Source: Ectothiorhodospiraceae bacterium
GTDB lineage: Bacteria; Pseudomonadota; Gammaproteobacteria; Nitrococcales; Aquisalimonadaceae
NCBI GenBank assembly: GCA_020831845.1
Contig: JAFIFV010000075.1
Coordinates: forward strand, 1 to 64,000
Length of the DNA: 64,000 nucleotides
Direction of reading: 5' to 3'
Shown: positions 1-8,445 of the stretch, piece by piece
How the letters are laid out: every line of letters begins with the position of its first letter
Numbering within the stretch: position 1 is the stretch's first letter
Position numbers and translations under genes: made by a program
The notes under the pieces: model-generated
What the model was told of the DNA's origin: nothing
The model's input: only the letters and a program-made list of their open reading frames with translations
The model's database searches: none

Positions 1-2468
1 CCGGGCCCGGGTAGTTGCACCCATCGGCAAACCCCCGCCCCTGCCCCGTGTATGCGGGGTAATCGTCCCGGGTTGCGTGGGCGCTTCCCAAGCCGTTCCT
101 CCTCGGCGCAGTCGCCGGTGAGTGCCAGCTCCGTCAGTTGCTGTACGCGCTCGATCCAGTGAAATGTCAGTTGTTCACGCGCCTTTTCCGGAATGTCGTC
201 CCAGTCCTTCCGGTTTCGTGCCGGCAGCAACACCGTACGTATACCCGCCCTGTGGGCCGCCAGCACCTTTTCCTTGATGCCGCCCACCGGAAGCACCAGC
301 CCGCGCAGGGTGATCTCGCCGGTCATTGCCACATCCTCGCGCACGCAACGCCCGGAAAGGAGCGAAACCAGCGCTGTGAAGATGGCCGTCCCGGCGCTGG
401 GACCGTCCTTCGGGATGGCGCCCGCGGGTACGTGGACATGGATATCGGCCCTGGCCAGGCGGTCCGGGTCGATTCCCAGTTCATCCGCCCTCGCCTTCAC
501 CAGGCTCAGCGCAGCCTGGGCGCTTTCCTTCATCACGTCACCCAGTTGTCCGGTGAGGATCAGCTTGCCGGTGCCGGCCGACTGGCTGGCCTCGATGAAA
601 AGAATATCGCCCCCCACCGGCGTCCAGGCCAGCCCGGTGGCCACGCCGGGAACACTGGTACGCATGGCCACTTCATTCTCGAAACGCGGCGCTCCAAGCG
701 GTCCTTCCAGATCCTCCTGGTCCATCCTGGCGGTGTCGATAGTGCCCTCCGCGATGCGGACCGCGGCATTGCGCACCACGCTACCAATCAGTCGATCGAG
801 ATTGCGCACACCGGCCTCGCGCGTGTATTCGCTCACGATGCGGTGAAGCGCTGCGTCCGTAATTTCGAACTGCTGCTCGTCGAGTCCCGCGGCCTCGCGC
901 TGGCGCCGAACCAGGTAGCGCCGGGCGATCTGCACCTTTTCGTCCTCGGTGTAACCCGGCAGCTCGATCACCTCCATGCGGTCGCGCAGCGGCCCGGGAA
1001 TCTGGTCGAGCACGTTCGCGGTACCGATGAACATGACCCGGCTCAGATCGAAAGGAACGCCCAGGTAATTGTCACGGAAGCTATTGTTCTGCTCCGGATC
1101 CAGCACCTCCAGCAGAGCCGCGGAAGGATCCCCCTGAATGCCAGCCCCAAGCTTGTCCATTTCATCAAGCATGAAGACGGGGTTTCGCGTTCCCGCCTTG
1201 CGCATGCCCTGAATGACGTTGCCAGGCAGAGCGCCGATATAGGTGCGGCGGTGACCACGGATCTCCGCCTCGTCGTGAACGCCACCCATGCTGGCGCGCA
1301 CGAACTTCCGCCCCATGGCCCGGGCAATGCTCTGACCCAGCGACGTCTTGCCGACGCCGGGCGGCCCGACGAAGCAGAGAATGGGGCTCTTGCCTTCCGG
1401 GTTCAGCTTGTGCACCGCCAAGTGTTCAAGTATGCGCTTCTTGACTCGTTCCAGGCCGAAATGGTCGGCGTCGAGAATGTCCCGCGCGCGCGGTATCTCG
1501 ATATGCTCCTCGCTTAAACGCGACCAGGGCAGCTCAAGCAGCCAGTCCATGTAGGTGCGGCTCATCGCATACTCGCCGGCACCTTCCGGCATGCGCTCCA
1601 GCCGCTTGAGTTCCTTCCTGGCGTGCTCTTCCACCTCGTCCGGCATCCCTGCCTCGTTGATCCGCTCCTGCAGTTCGCGAATCTCCTCGCCTTTTTCGTC
1701 TCCCTCACCCAGTTCCTGCTGAATGGACCGCAGTTGCTCGCGCAGCAGCGCTTCGCGCTGACGCTCGCTCATGGTTTCCTGCGTTCGCTGGCTGATCTTC
1801 TGCGACAACTTCAGCACTTCCACACGGTAATCCAGGAAGCCCTGCACCTTGTCCATGCGCGCCTTGAGATCCACCAGCTCCAGGATCTCCTGTTTCTCGT
1901 GGGGCTTGAGGTCCAGGTAACCGGCGATGGTATCCGCCATCAAGGCTGGCTGGTCGATGGCACGGATGGCGCGGGTGAGTTCTTCCGGTGTCTGCGGCAG
2001 CAGGCTCAGTGCTTCCAGCGCCCGATCCCGGAGCGTAAGCATGCGGGCCTCGATCTCCTGGTCGCGTTTCTCTCGCTCGTGAATATGCTCCACGCGGGCT
2101 AGCAGGAACGGATAGCCGGGCAGGAAATCCAGTACGCGAAAGCGCTCCTGACCGTGGCAGACCAGGTGGTGGTTTCCATCTTCCCCGGACACGTAGCGCA
2201 GCACATTGGACATGGTGCCGACACGATGCAGATCATCAGGCTCCGGGTCGTTCTTCTCGGGATCCTTCTGCAGCAGCAGCCCCACCGGGCGGCCATGTTT
2301 CACCGCTTCCTGAGCCCCGGCCATCGATTGCGGCCTGCCAACCGTAATGGGCAGGACAAGCTCAGGGAACAGTACGGTGTTTCTCACCGGAATGACGATC
2401 AGCACATCATCGGGAAGCTTGTTCACGGGCTCTGGCGATTGCGTGGTGTCGTGTCCGTTTCCGCTCAT
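1..2468 (-). CDS. lon: ATP-dependent Lon protease (3' end outside window)
   Basis: This is a cytoplasmic AAA+ serine protease that degrades misfolded and regulatory proteins. An open frame of 822 codons runs off the left edge, so the C-terminus is missing. The order is an N-terminal LON substrate-binding domain (from about residue 15, VIPVRNTVLFP), a coiled coil, the AAA+ module with Walker A GPPGVGKTS near residue 370, and the S16 protease domain with nucleophile Ser691 in PKDGPSAG and dyad partner Lys734 in GGIKEK. The 43-residue spacing equals that of E. coli Lon (S679/K722). ATG follows a GAGGG site, 12 nt after the hsp20 stop, so the two genes form an operon. At least 40 residues follow the usual family end, rich in Arg and Gly. 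A paralogous, stress-linked Lon rather than the only Lon of the genome is possible. Confidence 0.96.
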   Translation of the reverse strand, partial: MSGNGHDTTQSPEPVNKLPDDVLIVIPVRNTVLFPELVLPITVGRPQSMAGAQEAVKHGRPVGLLLQKDPEKNDPEPDDLHRVGTMSNVLRYVSGEDGNHHLVCHGQERFRVLDFLPGYPFLLARVEHIHEREKRDQEIEARMLTLRDRALEALSLLPQTPEELTRAIRAIDQPALMADTIAGYLDLKPHEKQEILELVDLKARMDKVQGFLDYRVEVLKLSQKISQRTQETMSERQREALLREQLRSIQQELGEGDEKGEEIRELQERINEAGMPDEVEEHARKELKRLERMPEGAGEYAMSRTYMDWLLELPWSRLSEEHIEIPRARDILDADHFGLERVKKRILEHLAVHKLNPEGKSPILCFVGPPGVGKTSLGQSIARAMGRKFVRASMGGVHDEAEIRGHRRTYIGALPGNVIQGMRKAGTRNPVFMLDEMDKLGAGIQGDPSAALLEVLDPEQNNSFRDNYLGVPFDLSRVMFIGTANVLDQIPGPLRDRMEVIELPGYTEDEKVQIARRYLVRRQREAAGLDEQQFEITDAALHRIVSEYTREAGVRNLDRLIGSVVRNAAVRIAEGTIDTARMDQEDLEGPLGAPRFENEVAMRTSVPGVATGLAWTPVGGDILFIEASQSAGTGKLILTGQLGDVMKESAQAALSLVKARADELGIDPDRLARADIHVHVPAGAIPKDGPSAGTAIFTALVSLLSGRCVREDVAMTGEITLRGLVLPVGGIKEKVLAAHRAGIRTVLLPARNRKDWDDIPEKAREQLTFHWIERVQQLTELALTGDCAEEERLGKRPRNPGRLPRIHGAGAGVCRWVQLPGP

Positions 2469-2480
2469 CGAATCCCTCGC

Positions 2481-2882
2481 TCAGGCGAACTGCAGCCCCA
2501 GGTACAGACAGCCATCCAGCCACTCCCGCTCCTGCAGAGTATAGGTACCGGAGGGCAAGGGTACGCGCCGCTCAAAGCGGCCGTACGGCAGTTCCAGTCG
2601 TCGAACGGTGCCGCCGAGCGCTGCGGCGGGAAGACGCCTCTCGGCGCTCACCACGAGTTCGCCGTCTTCCACACTGACCTCGATGCTGTCCCCGCGGGCG
2701 CCGGGCATGGCTACCACCAGCCAGAGTCCGTCACTGACCTCGTAGATATCCACCGGGGGTTCCCAGGCCGATGCCTGGGATGGTCGACGGGGGCGGTAGA
2801 ACTGGCGATGCAGGCGTTCGGCGCGGTCCAGCATTTCGCAGGCCTCGGCCCACATCAGGCGCTCCAGATCACGGGAAGGCAT
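2481..2882 (-). CDS. Hsp20/alpha-crystallin small heat-shock protein
   Basis: This is a 133-aa small chaperone that holds unfolding proteins, probably for the Lon protease encoded directly downstream. A short N-terminal arm is followed by an alpha-crystallin domain (from about residue 48, PPVDIYEVSDGLWLVVAMPG), with the beta-strand motif GELVVSAERR and the C-terminal part YGRFERRVPLPSG. The ATG at 2882 is chosen because GGAGG lies five bases upstream. A TTG five codons earlier is open but lies upstream of that site. The canonical IxI/V C-terminal anchor is not evident. Gene order hsp20-lon on one strand with 12 nt between them suggests heat- or envelope-stress co-expression. No sigma-32 promoter was confidently recognised in the repeat-filled upstream region. 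Confidence 0.93.
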   Translation of the reverse strand: MPSRDLERLMWAEACEMLDRAERLHRQFYRPRRPSQASAWEPPVDIYEVSDGLWLVVAMPGARGDSIEVSVEDGELVVSAERRLPAAALGGTVRRLELPYGRFERRVPLPSGTYTLQEREWLDGCLYLGLQFA

Positions 2883-2910
2883 ACCACCTCCGGACAACTC
2901 GGGATTTAGT

Positions 2911-2962
2911 GAAGGAGCACTGACCGGTTCACGCGAGCACGAGAATTATTCAGCGTTTCCCC
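2911..2962. repeat. 50-bp inverted pair of the dispersed repeat
   Basis: GAAGGAGCACTGACC reads inward from the left, and ATTCAGCGTTTCCCC forms the opposite arm, so the unit is a short imperfect hairpin of two repeat ends. It abuts the longer MITE-like element at 2963. A similarly built unit occurs at 49351-49400. It lies in the upstream region of hsp20-lon and could place a hairpin in their leader. Confidence 0.5.
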
Positions 2963-3127
2963 TAGGGAAGCGCTGACGTATTCACGCTGCCGCGTTACGG
3001 TCGGATTTCGCCCGTGGCGGGGTTTCAAGCCACCGCAGGTAGAACCACTACCTGCGGCGTCTTGCTCCTGGCCACGAACGAGAACCGGTCTCGAGCGCGA
3101 CAACGTGAATACGTCAGTGCTTCCCTA
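2963..3127. mobile_element. MITE-like element with 23-bp terminal inverted repeats
   Basis: The left end at 2964-2986 starts AGGGAAGCGCTGACGTATTC. The right end at 3104-3126 is its reverse complement with one mismatch in 23 bp. The outer bases read TA on both sides, consistent with a two-base target duplication. The 120-bp interior holds a perfect 10-bp stem at 3033-3042/3048-3057 (CCGCAGGTAG) and no credible gene. The size and structure fit a non-autonomous miniature element mobilised by an IS5-type transposase elsewhere. That family assignment is inference. Confidence 0.6.
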
Positions 3128-3284
3128 ACAAGATAGGTGCTCTCGGGGCAGCTTCCAAGGGGGCACGGAACCGCAACCGTGCGCTAAGCTTTACCAGATA
3201 GGATATTCGGCATGGGCTTGGGAAACGCCACGTCGGGGCGGCGTTTTGGGTTTTCGTACCTCACACTTCACAGGAGGCAAGACC

Positions 3285-3755
3285 ATGGCCATGGCAATGA
3301 CACTACGCGAGTATCTGAAAAGTCTGGATGTGGACTACTCGGAAGTCCGTCACCCGCGGGAGGTCACAACCAGCCGTATCGCCCAGCAGGCGCATATTAC
3401 TGGGGATCAGATGGCAAAAGCCGTGCTGATCAAGTGCGATTCCGGCTACCGCGTGGCAGTGGTCCCGGCCAGTTGCCGGACCGATCTCGGTAAGCTCTCG
3501 CACATCCTGCACGAGCGCCTGGGACTGGCCGTGGAGGAGGAAATCGCCGAGAGTTTCAATGACTGCGACGCCGGTGCCCTTCCCCCGCTCGGCCAGGCCT
3601 ACGGTATACCGGTCTGCGTGGACGACGCACTGCTGAACCAGCCGGACATCTACTTCGAGGCGGGCGATCACGAAACGCTGGTGCATATGCGCGGCAGCGA
3701 TTTTTCCAGACTGATGGCCAATGCGGAGCACGGCCACTTCAGCCACCACATGTAG
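3285..3755 (+). CDS. YbaK/aminoacyl-tRNA deacylase-like protein
   Basis: This 156-aa single-domain protein belongs to the YbaK/ProX family, which hydrolyses mischarged aminoacyl-tRNA or binds related substrates in the cytoplasm. Visible hallmarks are the helix with the conserved lysine (MAKAVLIK, about residues 43-50), the strand VAVVPASCRTDLGKL, and the C-terminal substrate-loop motif GDHETLVHM. The ATG at 3285 is preferred because CAGGAGG lies nearby upstream. Two further ATGs follow at codons 3 and 5. Upstream lies about 150 bp after the MITE-like element. The gene converges with the Usp gene, and the two share a strong hairpin at their ends. Which amino acid is edited cannot be read from the sequence. 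Confidence 0.85.
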   Translation: MAMAMTLREYLKSLDVDYSEVRHPREVTTSRIAQQAHITGDQMAKAVLIKCDSGYRVAVVPASCRTDLGKLSHILHERLGLAVEEEIAESFNDCDAGALPPLGQAYGIPVCVDDALLNQPDIYFEAGDHETLVHMRGSDFSRLMANAEHGHFSHHM

Positions 3756-3764
3756 GATAGCCTG

Positions 3765-3798
3765 CGTGCTGCTGCGTCGCTAACGATGCAGCAGCACG
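3765..3798. terminator. Bidirectional terminator-like hairpin
   Basis: A perfect 11-bp stem, CGTGCTGCTGC (3765-3775) against GCAGCAGCACG (3788-3798), has a 12-nt loop. It sits between the convergent YbaK-like and Usp genes and overlaps the Usp stop codon. No T-run follows on either strand, so it may act as an RNA-stabilising or Rho-assisted end rather than an intrinsic terminator. Confidence 0.55.
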
Positions 3799-4610
3799 GG
3801 TTGGGTACTTGCCCGCAACAGTGCCTCGGTGGTGGATCCGAGCAGCCATTCCCTCACCCGACCATCGCCGAAGGCGCCGATGGTCAGCAGGTCGGTCGGC
3901 TCCGCCACCTCCAGCAGGACATCCACCGGATCACCCTTGTGCACCTCCAGGGCCACCTCGAACTTGTGCGCCTCGGCATAGTGTTGCACCACTTCCAGGG
4001 TCTTGCGTGCCAGCGACTCATCCCGATGCACCGACACGGCAATCATCGGGATATTCAGACGCTGGGACAACTCGGCGGCATAGATCATCGCCTCCCTGGC
4101 CGGGCTGGAACCGTCAAACCCCAGCACAACGCGCCTGAACTCCCCGGTTTGCTCGCCTGCGACCAGCACCGGTTGCGTGGCAGTGCGCAACACCCGCTCC
4201 ACCACCTCGCCCAGGGCTTTCCGGTCATCCGCCGCCGATTGTCCGCGTCGACCGATGACGATGATGTCGCAGTCAGCGGATGCCGCCAGCACCTCCACCG
4301 CGGGAATACCCGTACGCAGTTCCACGCGGCATGGCACACCCAATGCCTCCAGTTCCTCTGTTACCGCCTGCAGCACTTGGTTCCCCTGGGTTTCCAGTCG
4401 TCGCTGGAGCTCCTCGTTCAACTGAACCCTGCTCTCCACGCTGTGGGGGTTGGCATCATCCAGGTGGTAACCAGCAGCCACCAGACGCGAATCGATCACA
4501 TGAACGGCATGCACCGCGCCGTCCAGCTTCCTTGCAAGCAGTGCCGCACTGCGCGTGGCGTGCTGACGCTCGGCAGACCCATCGACGGCCAGCAGTATTG
4601 ATTGAAGCAT
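3780..4610 (-). CDS. Tandem UspA universal stress protein
   Basis: This 276-aa cytoplasmic protein has two consecutive UspA domains. Domain 1 begins at MLQSILLAVDG and ends near VLVAG (about residue 150). Domain 2 begins RRVVLGFDGSSPA. The nucleotide-binding pattern G-2X-G-9X-GS is intact in domain 2 (GAFG...LLGST). In domain 1 it reads GRRG followed by GEV without the Ser/Thr, so ATP binding may be restricted to the second half. The ATG at 4610 has GAGGAGGG six bases upstream. It lies 29 nt downstream of the FixJ-like regulator gene on the same strand, so the two are probably co-transcribed and the stress protein may be part of that regulator's output. Confidence 0.92.
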   Translation of the reverse strand: MLQSILLAVDGSAERQHATRSAALLARKLDGAVHAVHVIDSRLVAAGYHLDDANPHSVESRVQLNEELQRRLETQGNQVLQAVTEELEALGVPCRVELRTGIPAVEVLAASADCDIIVIGRRGQSAADDRKALGEVVERVLRTATQPVLVAGEQTGEFRRVVLGFDGSSPAREAMIYAAELSQRLNIPMIAVSVHRDESLARKTLEVVQHYAEAHKFEVALEVHKGDPVDVLLEVAEPTDLLTIGAFGDGRVREWLLGSTTEALLRASTQPVLLHR

Positions 4611-4639
4611 GGCGCACCCTCCTCGGTGTATGCATCTCA

Positions 4640-5296
4640 CTACTCACCGGGCCCGATCCCCGCGCGCCCGTCCGATAGCAAGTCCAGACGCATGGCGATA
4701 CGGATCAACTCGGGAAGATTGACGGCCCCGGACTTGGCCAGTACGCGGGAGCGGTAGACCTCCACCGTGCGGGGACTCACGCCCAGGTTGGCGGCGATCT
4801 CCACATTGGAGCGGCCGCGGATCATGGGCAGCAACACCTCCCACTCTCTGGGAGTCAGGGTCTCGAGCCGACCCCACAGCTCCCGCTTGGCGCTGCGACT
4901 CCGTTCCTGTCGCCAATCCTCCTCCATGGCTTCGTAGACGCTGTCCAGCAACATCTGGCCACTGTAGGGCTTCTCCAGGTAATCGGCACAGCCGCTTTTC
5001 ATCGCGAAAACCGCACCTGCGACATCACCGGGCAAGGAAAGGACAATAACCGGAAGCCGCACACCCCGGCGTCGCAGTTGCTGCAGTACGCTCACGCCAT
5101 CCACTTCCGGCGCTGTGGTGTCCACCACCACGCAGCCACGGTGAAACCGGTTGAGGCTACGGACGCCTTCGCTGGCGGATGAAAAATACTCCACCTGCAG
5201 ATGCACAGAGGAAAACAGGGCATCGTATGCGGGAAGGTTGCTACCCGCGGAATCAATCACATAGACAGTGGAGGTAATGTCTTGCGGTTCCACCAT
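4640..5296 (-). CDS. FixJ/NarL-type response regulator with altered receiver
   Basis: This transcription regulator of about 218 aa has a receiver domain at residues 10-125 and a LuxR-type helix-turn-helix near the C-terminus (LTPREWEVLLPMIRGRSNVE, then VSPRTVEVYRSRV). The phospho-acceptor Asp59 and the conserved Lys in YLEKPY are present. The usual acidic pair reads DS instead of DD/ED (Asp15-Ser16), and the switch Thr is Ser, so phosphorylation may be weak or absent. The start is uncertain: ATG at 5296 fits the domain, while an ATG at 5305 and longer openings exist. It is divergent from the 48-aa gene and a second FixJ-like regulator and sits upstream of the Usp gene. Confidence 0.85.
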   Translation of the reverse strand: MVEPQDITSTVYVIDSAGSNLPAYDALFSSVHLQVEYFSSASEGVRSLNRFHRGCVVVDTTAPEVDGVSVLQQLRRRGVRLPVIVLSLPGDVAGAVFAMKSGCADYLEKPYSGQMLLDSVYEAMEEDWRQERSRSAKRELWGRLETLTPREWEVLLPMIRGRSNVEIAANLGVSPRTVEVYRSRVLAKSGAVNLPELIRIAMRLDLLSDGRAGIGPGE

Positions 5297-5668
5297 CCCA
5301 CGCATGCCTCTGCATCTGAACAGGCTATGCGCCGTGGCCGGCGACTCCGCGATGCCCTTGGGCAGAAAATCCACCGTATTGTGCAATGCTCCAGGCATCG
5401 CGACAGAGCGGGCGGCAACGACCAATGTCCACACCATTCGGTGTTGCCCTAATCATAGCAGCTGCCGTGTGATGGCTGCGCCAAACGGCGACGTTGCGGA
5501 AAACCCCGATGTTCCGGGGTTCTTCCGGATTTACCCATGACCGATCACTGCCTAGATTGAACAGTGCCCGAACACCTCCCAACGAATGTCGGGCGGACAA
5601 TAATAATTCAGGTATCAGGGATGCACCGGGACCAGGGATGGACTGAGCGAGCAATCCAAGGAGACAGC
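5297..5668. promoter_or_regulatory. Divergent regulatory region between two FixJ-type blocks
   Basis: These 372 bp carry no credible gene beyond possible N-terminal extension of the left regulator. A perfect 7-bp stem (AACCCCG at 5502-5508, CGGGGTT at 5515-5521) sits near the middle and could be an operator or an RNA hairpin. Transcription must start here leftwards for the regulator-usp pair and rightwards for the 48-aa gene. I did not find a confident -35/-10 pair. Confidence 0.4.
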
Positions 5669-5815
5669 ATGAAGACACCCAACCCATTCGACGCCTGGTT
5701 GCGTTTCGCACGCTCGCTGGACTGGTCCGCGGCGCGGAGCAGTGAATCGAGCCTGATCGCATTCCGGGCATTGCAGGGAGCAATGGAGCATAGGACGCCA
5801 TTCGGCAAACGCTGA
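5669..5815 (+). CDS. 48-aa hypothetical small protein
   Basis: A short open frame encodes MKTPNPFDAWLRFARSLDW followed by a Ser/Ala-rich stretch and a basic end (TPFGKR). It is preceded by a strong site, AAGGAG, six bases before ATG, the main argument that it is translated. No signal peptide or membrane segment is visible. An amphipathic helix with several aromatic residues (Phe7, Trp10, Phe13, Trp19) is likely. It lies 83 bp upstream of the second FixJ-type regulator on the same strand and may be its co-transcribed partner or target. I do not recognise the family. A phasin-like or membrane-surface-binding peptide is conceivable given the phasin-like gene nearby, but that is speculation. Confidence 0.55.
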   Translation: MKTPNPFDAWLRFARSLDWSAARSSESSLIAFRALQGAMEHRTPFGKR

Positions 5816-5898
5816 CGGAACACCGGCCGCGGGCAAGGTCCCGCCTGACCCGCGGCCGGAAGCCGGGGGCGACACGCTACGGCAAGGCTGAGGGCGAC

Positions 5899-6507
5899 AT
5901 GGTCCAGACAGAAACCGTCTACGTGGTGGAGGACAACGCCGAAGTCAGGGAGTCGATCGCCGCGCTGCTCGCTTCGCGAGGGCTGGCTACACGCTCCTAT
6001 CCCGATGCATCCAGCTTTCTCGACGATTGCGACCCGCTCGCCGCGGGATGCCTGGTACTTGATATCCGCATGCCCGGCGCCAGCGGACTGGATCTGCAAC
6101 GTCAGATGAAAACGATGGGTTACAGTATGCCGGTGGTCATGATCACCGGGCACGCCGAGGTCCCGATGGCCGTTCGTGCCCTGAAAGCGGGCGCACTGGA
6201 CTTCATCGAAAAACCGTTTGAATCGTCACGGCTGCTGGACGCAGTGGAGAGAGGCCTGAGCAAAAGCCGGCATGAAGCGGAGAAGCGCCACCAGCAGGAG
6301 CTCCTTCGGGCCAGGCTGGCGACATTGACAGAGCGGGAGAAGCAGGTGCTGCACCATGTTGCCATGGGGCATTACAACAAGGTCATTGCCGACGAGCTGG
6401 GAATCGCCATCTCAACCGTCGAGGTTCATCGCCGGCGCATCATCGACAAGTTGCAGGCTGATTCGCTTTACGACCTGGTCCGGATCGCGGACCTCGACTC
6501 CCGGTGA
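5899..6507 (+). CDS. FixJ-type two-component response regulator
   Basis: This 202-aa regulator has a canonical receiver: acidic pair Glu11-Asp12, phospho-acceptor Asp55 in LVLDIRMPG, the Thr of MITGHAEVPMAV and the Lys of FIEKPF. A linker helix follows, then the LuxR-type DNA-binding domain (LTEREKQVLHHVAMGHYNKV, then ISTVEVHRRRI). The match to FixJ, TodT and StyR-class regulators is close in length and motif order. The ATG has GAGGG upstream. The cytoplasmic PAS kinase encoded at 7315 is the obvious cognate kinase, separated only by a convergent phasin-like gene. Unlike the neighbouring regulator at 4640, all phosphorylation residues are intact. Confidence 0.94.
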   Translation: MVQTETVYVVEDNAEVRESIAALLASRGLATRSYPDASSFLDDCDPLAAGCLVLDIRMPGASGLDLQRQMKTMGYSMPVVMITGHAEVPMAVRALKAGALDFIEKPFESSRLLDAVERGLSKSRHEAEKRHQQELLRARLATLTEREKQVLHHVAMGHYNKVIADELGIAISTVEVHRRRIIDKLQADSLYDLVRIADLDSR

Positions 6508-6628
6508 TCCAGACGAAGCGCTCGAGCCGGCTTTCGTGGCTCTGCAACGGGCTACGGCGCGATGCCTGGCACGTTGACCAGGAAGCAGCGAGAACCGCAC
6601 TCGAACGCGAACGTCTGATGCGGGCAGC

Positions 6629-7093
6629 TTACGCCGTCCCCGCCCCCTGTGTCGTTTCGCCAGCCGGGTCGGCAGCCGGTGTGGCATCCTGCTGTCTCAC
6701 GGCCCCGTTCTTGCGAGGCGTGCTCTCCTCGCTGCCGACCATTTCAATTCCGCGATGCCGCAGCTCATCAGCCAGGGCCAGAAACCGACGGTTGCTGCTT
6801 TGCGTCGCGTCCATGACGCATTTCAGCATGTCGGGCTGAACGGATATCAGCGCGCCAGGTTCCCTCGCCTGGCTGAGCAGCTCCGACATACGGGTGAACG
6901 TGGAGAACATGTCCTCCATCTGGCCCAGCGAGGTGCGATAAAAGGCATCGTTCAGCTCGTCCGCAACGTGCTGCAACTGCTTCAACCTCTTTTCGGCGTC
7001 GTGCATGCCATTGACCCAGCTGTCGGACCAGCTGGCGAAGCCGGCAAAGAATTCCTCGGGAGAACGTCCGCTTTCCTTGGTGATAGTACTCAT
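6629..7093 (-). CDS. Phasin-like protein
   Basis: This 154-aa protein is mainly helical and lacks a signal peptide or membrane segment. The pattern of amphipathic helices (residues about 10-60, then QPDMLKCVMDATQSSNRR) and a polar, low-complexity tail rich in Pro, Gln and Thr resembles phasins that coat polyhydroxyalkanoate granules. No diagnostic motif proves it, and a general coiled-coil protein is the alternative. The gene converges with the FixJ-type regulator and is divergent from the PAS kinase. That places it in the middle of the signalling block and makes it a plausible target. No PHA synthase or depolymerase gene is in the window. Confidence 0.5.
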   Translation of the reverse strand: MSTITKESGRSPEEFFAGFASWSDSWVNGMHDAEKRLKQLQHVADELNDAFYRTSLGQMEDMFSTFTRMSELLSQAREPGALISVQPDMLKCVMDATQSSNRRFLALADELRHRGIEMVGSEESTPRKNGAVRQQDATPAADPAGETTQGAGTA

Positions 7094-7240
7094 GGCAGTG
7101 TCAAACTCCTGCTTCCGCGTTGGCTCAAGGTTGTCTTCGGCCGCCGCCTCCCCAGGTTATCGCTCCCGTTTCGATGCGGCGACCGAAGCACTACCTTATG
7201 CTGGCCGGCGAACGCGCAGTAGTCGGTGCTACCCCAGTAC

Positions 7241-7262
7241 GAACAGGGTTTTCCCTACGTTC
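7241..7262. promoter_or_regulatory. Imperfect dyad upstream of the kinase gene
   Basis: GAACAGGGTTTTCCCTACGT shows AGGG/CCCT arms around a four-base centre, with outer GAAC (7241-7244) and GTTC (7259-7262) also complementary. It lies in the 220-bp divergent region between the phasin-like and kinase genes and is a candidate binding site for one of the FixJ-type regulators. Confidence 0.3.
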
Positions 7263-7314
7263 CCAGCAGGCGGCCGCCGGCGCTACACTCAGGCTTTACC
7301 TGCGGGACCGTTTC

Positions 7315-8445
7315 ATGGATGTCAGTAAAGTCATACCCGGCAACGGGCTCTCCGTGGACGACCTGCTGGAAAACCTTCCGGTGGGTATCTACACCTGTGA
7401 CACCGAAGGGTTGATCACCTACTTCAACCCGAGGGCCCGGGACCTCTGGGGGCGCGCACCAAAGCTGCGAGATCCTGAAGACCGCTTCTGCGGTTCATTC
7501 AAGCTCTATCTGCCGGACGGCAAGGCGATCCTCCACCAGGAATGCTGGATGGCGCTGGCGCTGCGCGACGCGAGCCCCTACCACGGCAGGGAAATCATCA
7601 TTGAGCGCCCCGATGGCAACCGGGTTACCGCGCTGGCGCATGCCAGCCCTCTACGGAACCACCAGGGGGAAGTGGTAGGCGCCATCAATGCCCTGATGGA
7701 CATCACGGACCACAAGGTGGCGCAGCAGGCGCAGACCGAAATGCGCGCCACGCTGGCCCATATCGGCCGCCTGAGCCTGGCCGGTGAAATGGCAACCGGG
7801 GTTGCGCACGAGTTGAATCAGCCGCTGACCGCCATCATCAACTACAGCGAGGCCTGCATCAATCTGCTGCGCAGCGGCGGTGATACCCGCTACGTCATCG
7901 ACCTGCTCACGCATATGGTGGACCAGGGTCGCTGGGCCGGCGAGATCATCCAGCGACTCAGGGGCTTTACCCGCAAGGCGCCGGTCCAGCGTCAGCCGGT
8001 GGATATCAATGCACTGGTGCGGGATTCGATCGATTTCATCGCCGGGGAAGCCCAGCGCGCGCGGGTAACGCTGCGCGTGGAAACCGCGGATGGTCTGCAA
8101 ATGCCGGAGGCAGACCCGGTGCAACTGCAACAAGTGCTGCTCAACCTGCTCCGCAACAGCCTGGACGCCATGGGTGAATGTCCATCCGACTCCCACGAAC
8201 TGCTCGTACAAACGTCCATGGCCGATAACGGCGCGGTGCAGGTGAGCGTTACCGACACCGGCCCCGGCGTCTCGGAACACCTCCGGGACCGCCTGTTCCA
8301 TCCTTTCATCACAACCAAGCCCCAGGGCATGGGACTGGGACTGTCCATCAGCAAGTCGATTATCAACGCGCAGGGCGGCGAGTTATCCGCGGATACCCAA
8401 CGCCGGCACGGCGCCAGCTTCCGGTTCGCCCTGCCCTGTCCGTGA
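7315..8445 (+). CDS. Soluble PAS-domain sensor histidine kinase
   Basis: This 376-aa kinase has one PAS domain (about residues 12-135, LPVGIYTCDTEGLITYFNP), a HisKA dimerisation helix with the H-box GVAHELNQP (His165) and an HATPase domain with N-box LLNLLRNSLDA, G1 DTGPGV and G2 GMGLGLS. No transmembrane segment is present, so it senses a cytoplasmic signal. The PAS lacks an obvious haem-binding arrangement, so an oxygen-sensing FixL role cannot be claimed. The frame is open for 65 codons upstream of ATG 7315. That codon is chosen because the PAS domain follows directly, but its ribosome site is weak. It probably phosphorylates the regulator at 5899. A strong hairpin follows the stop. Confidence 0.92.
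   Translation: MDVSKVIPGNGLSVDDLLENLPVGIYTCDTEGLITYFNPRARDLWGRAPKLRDPEDRFCGSFKLYLPDGKAILHQECWMALALRDASPYHGREIIIERPDGNRVTALAHASPLRNHQGEVVGAINALMDITDHKVAQQAQTEMRATLAHIGRLSLAGEMATGVAHELNQPLTAIINYSEACINLLRSGGDTRYVIDLLTHMVDQGRWAGEIIQRLRGFTRKAPVQRQPVDINALVRDSIDFIAGEAQRARVTLRVETADGLQMPEADPVQLQQVLLNLLRNSLDAMGECPSDSHELLVQTSMADNGAVQVSVTDTGPGVSEHLRDRLFHPFITTKPQGMGLGLSISKSIINAQGGELSADTQRRHGASFRFALPCP

Noticed and set aside
138-1517. 459-codon open frame on the plus strand
   Set aside because: It lies antisense to lon, whose motifs are fully preserved on the minus strand. Composition (many His, Gln, Arg) is typical of a high-GC shadow frame.
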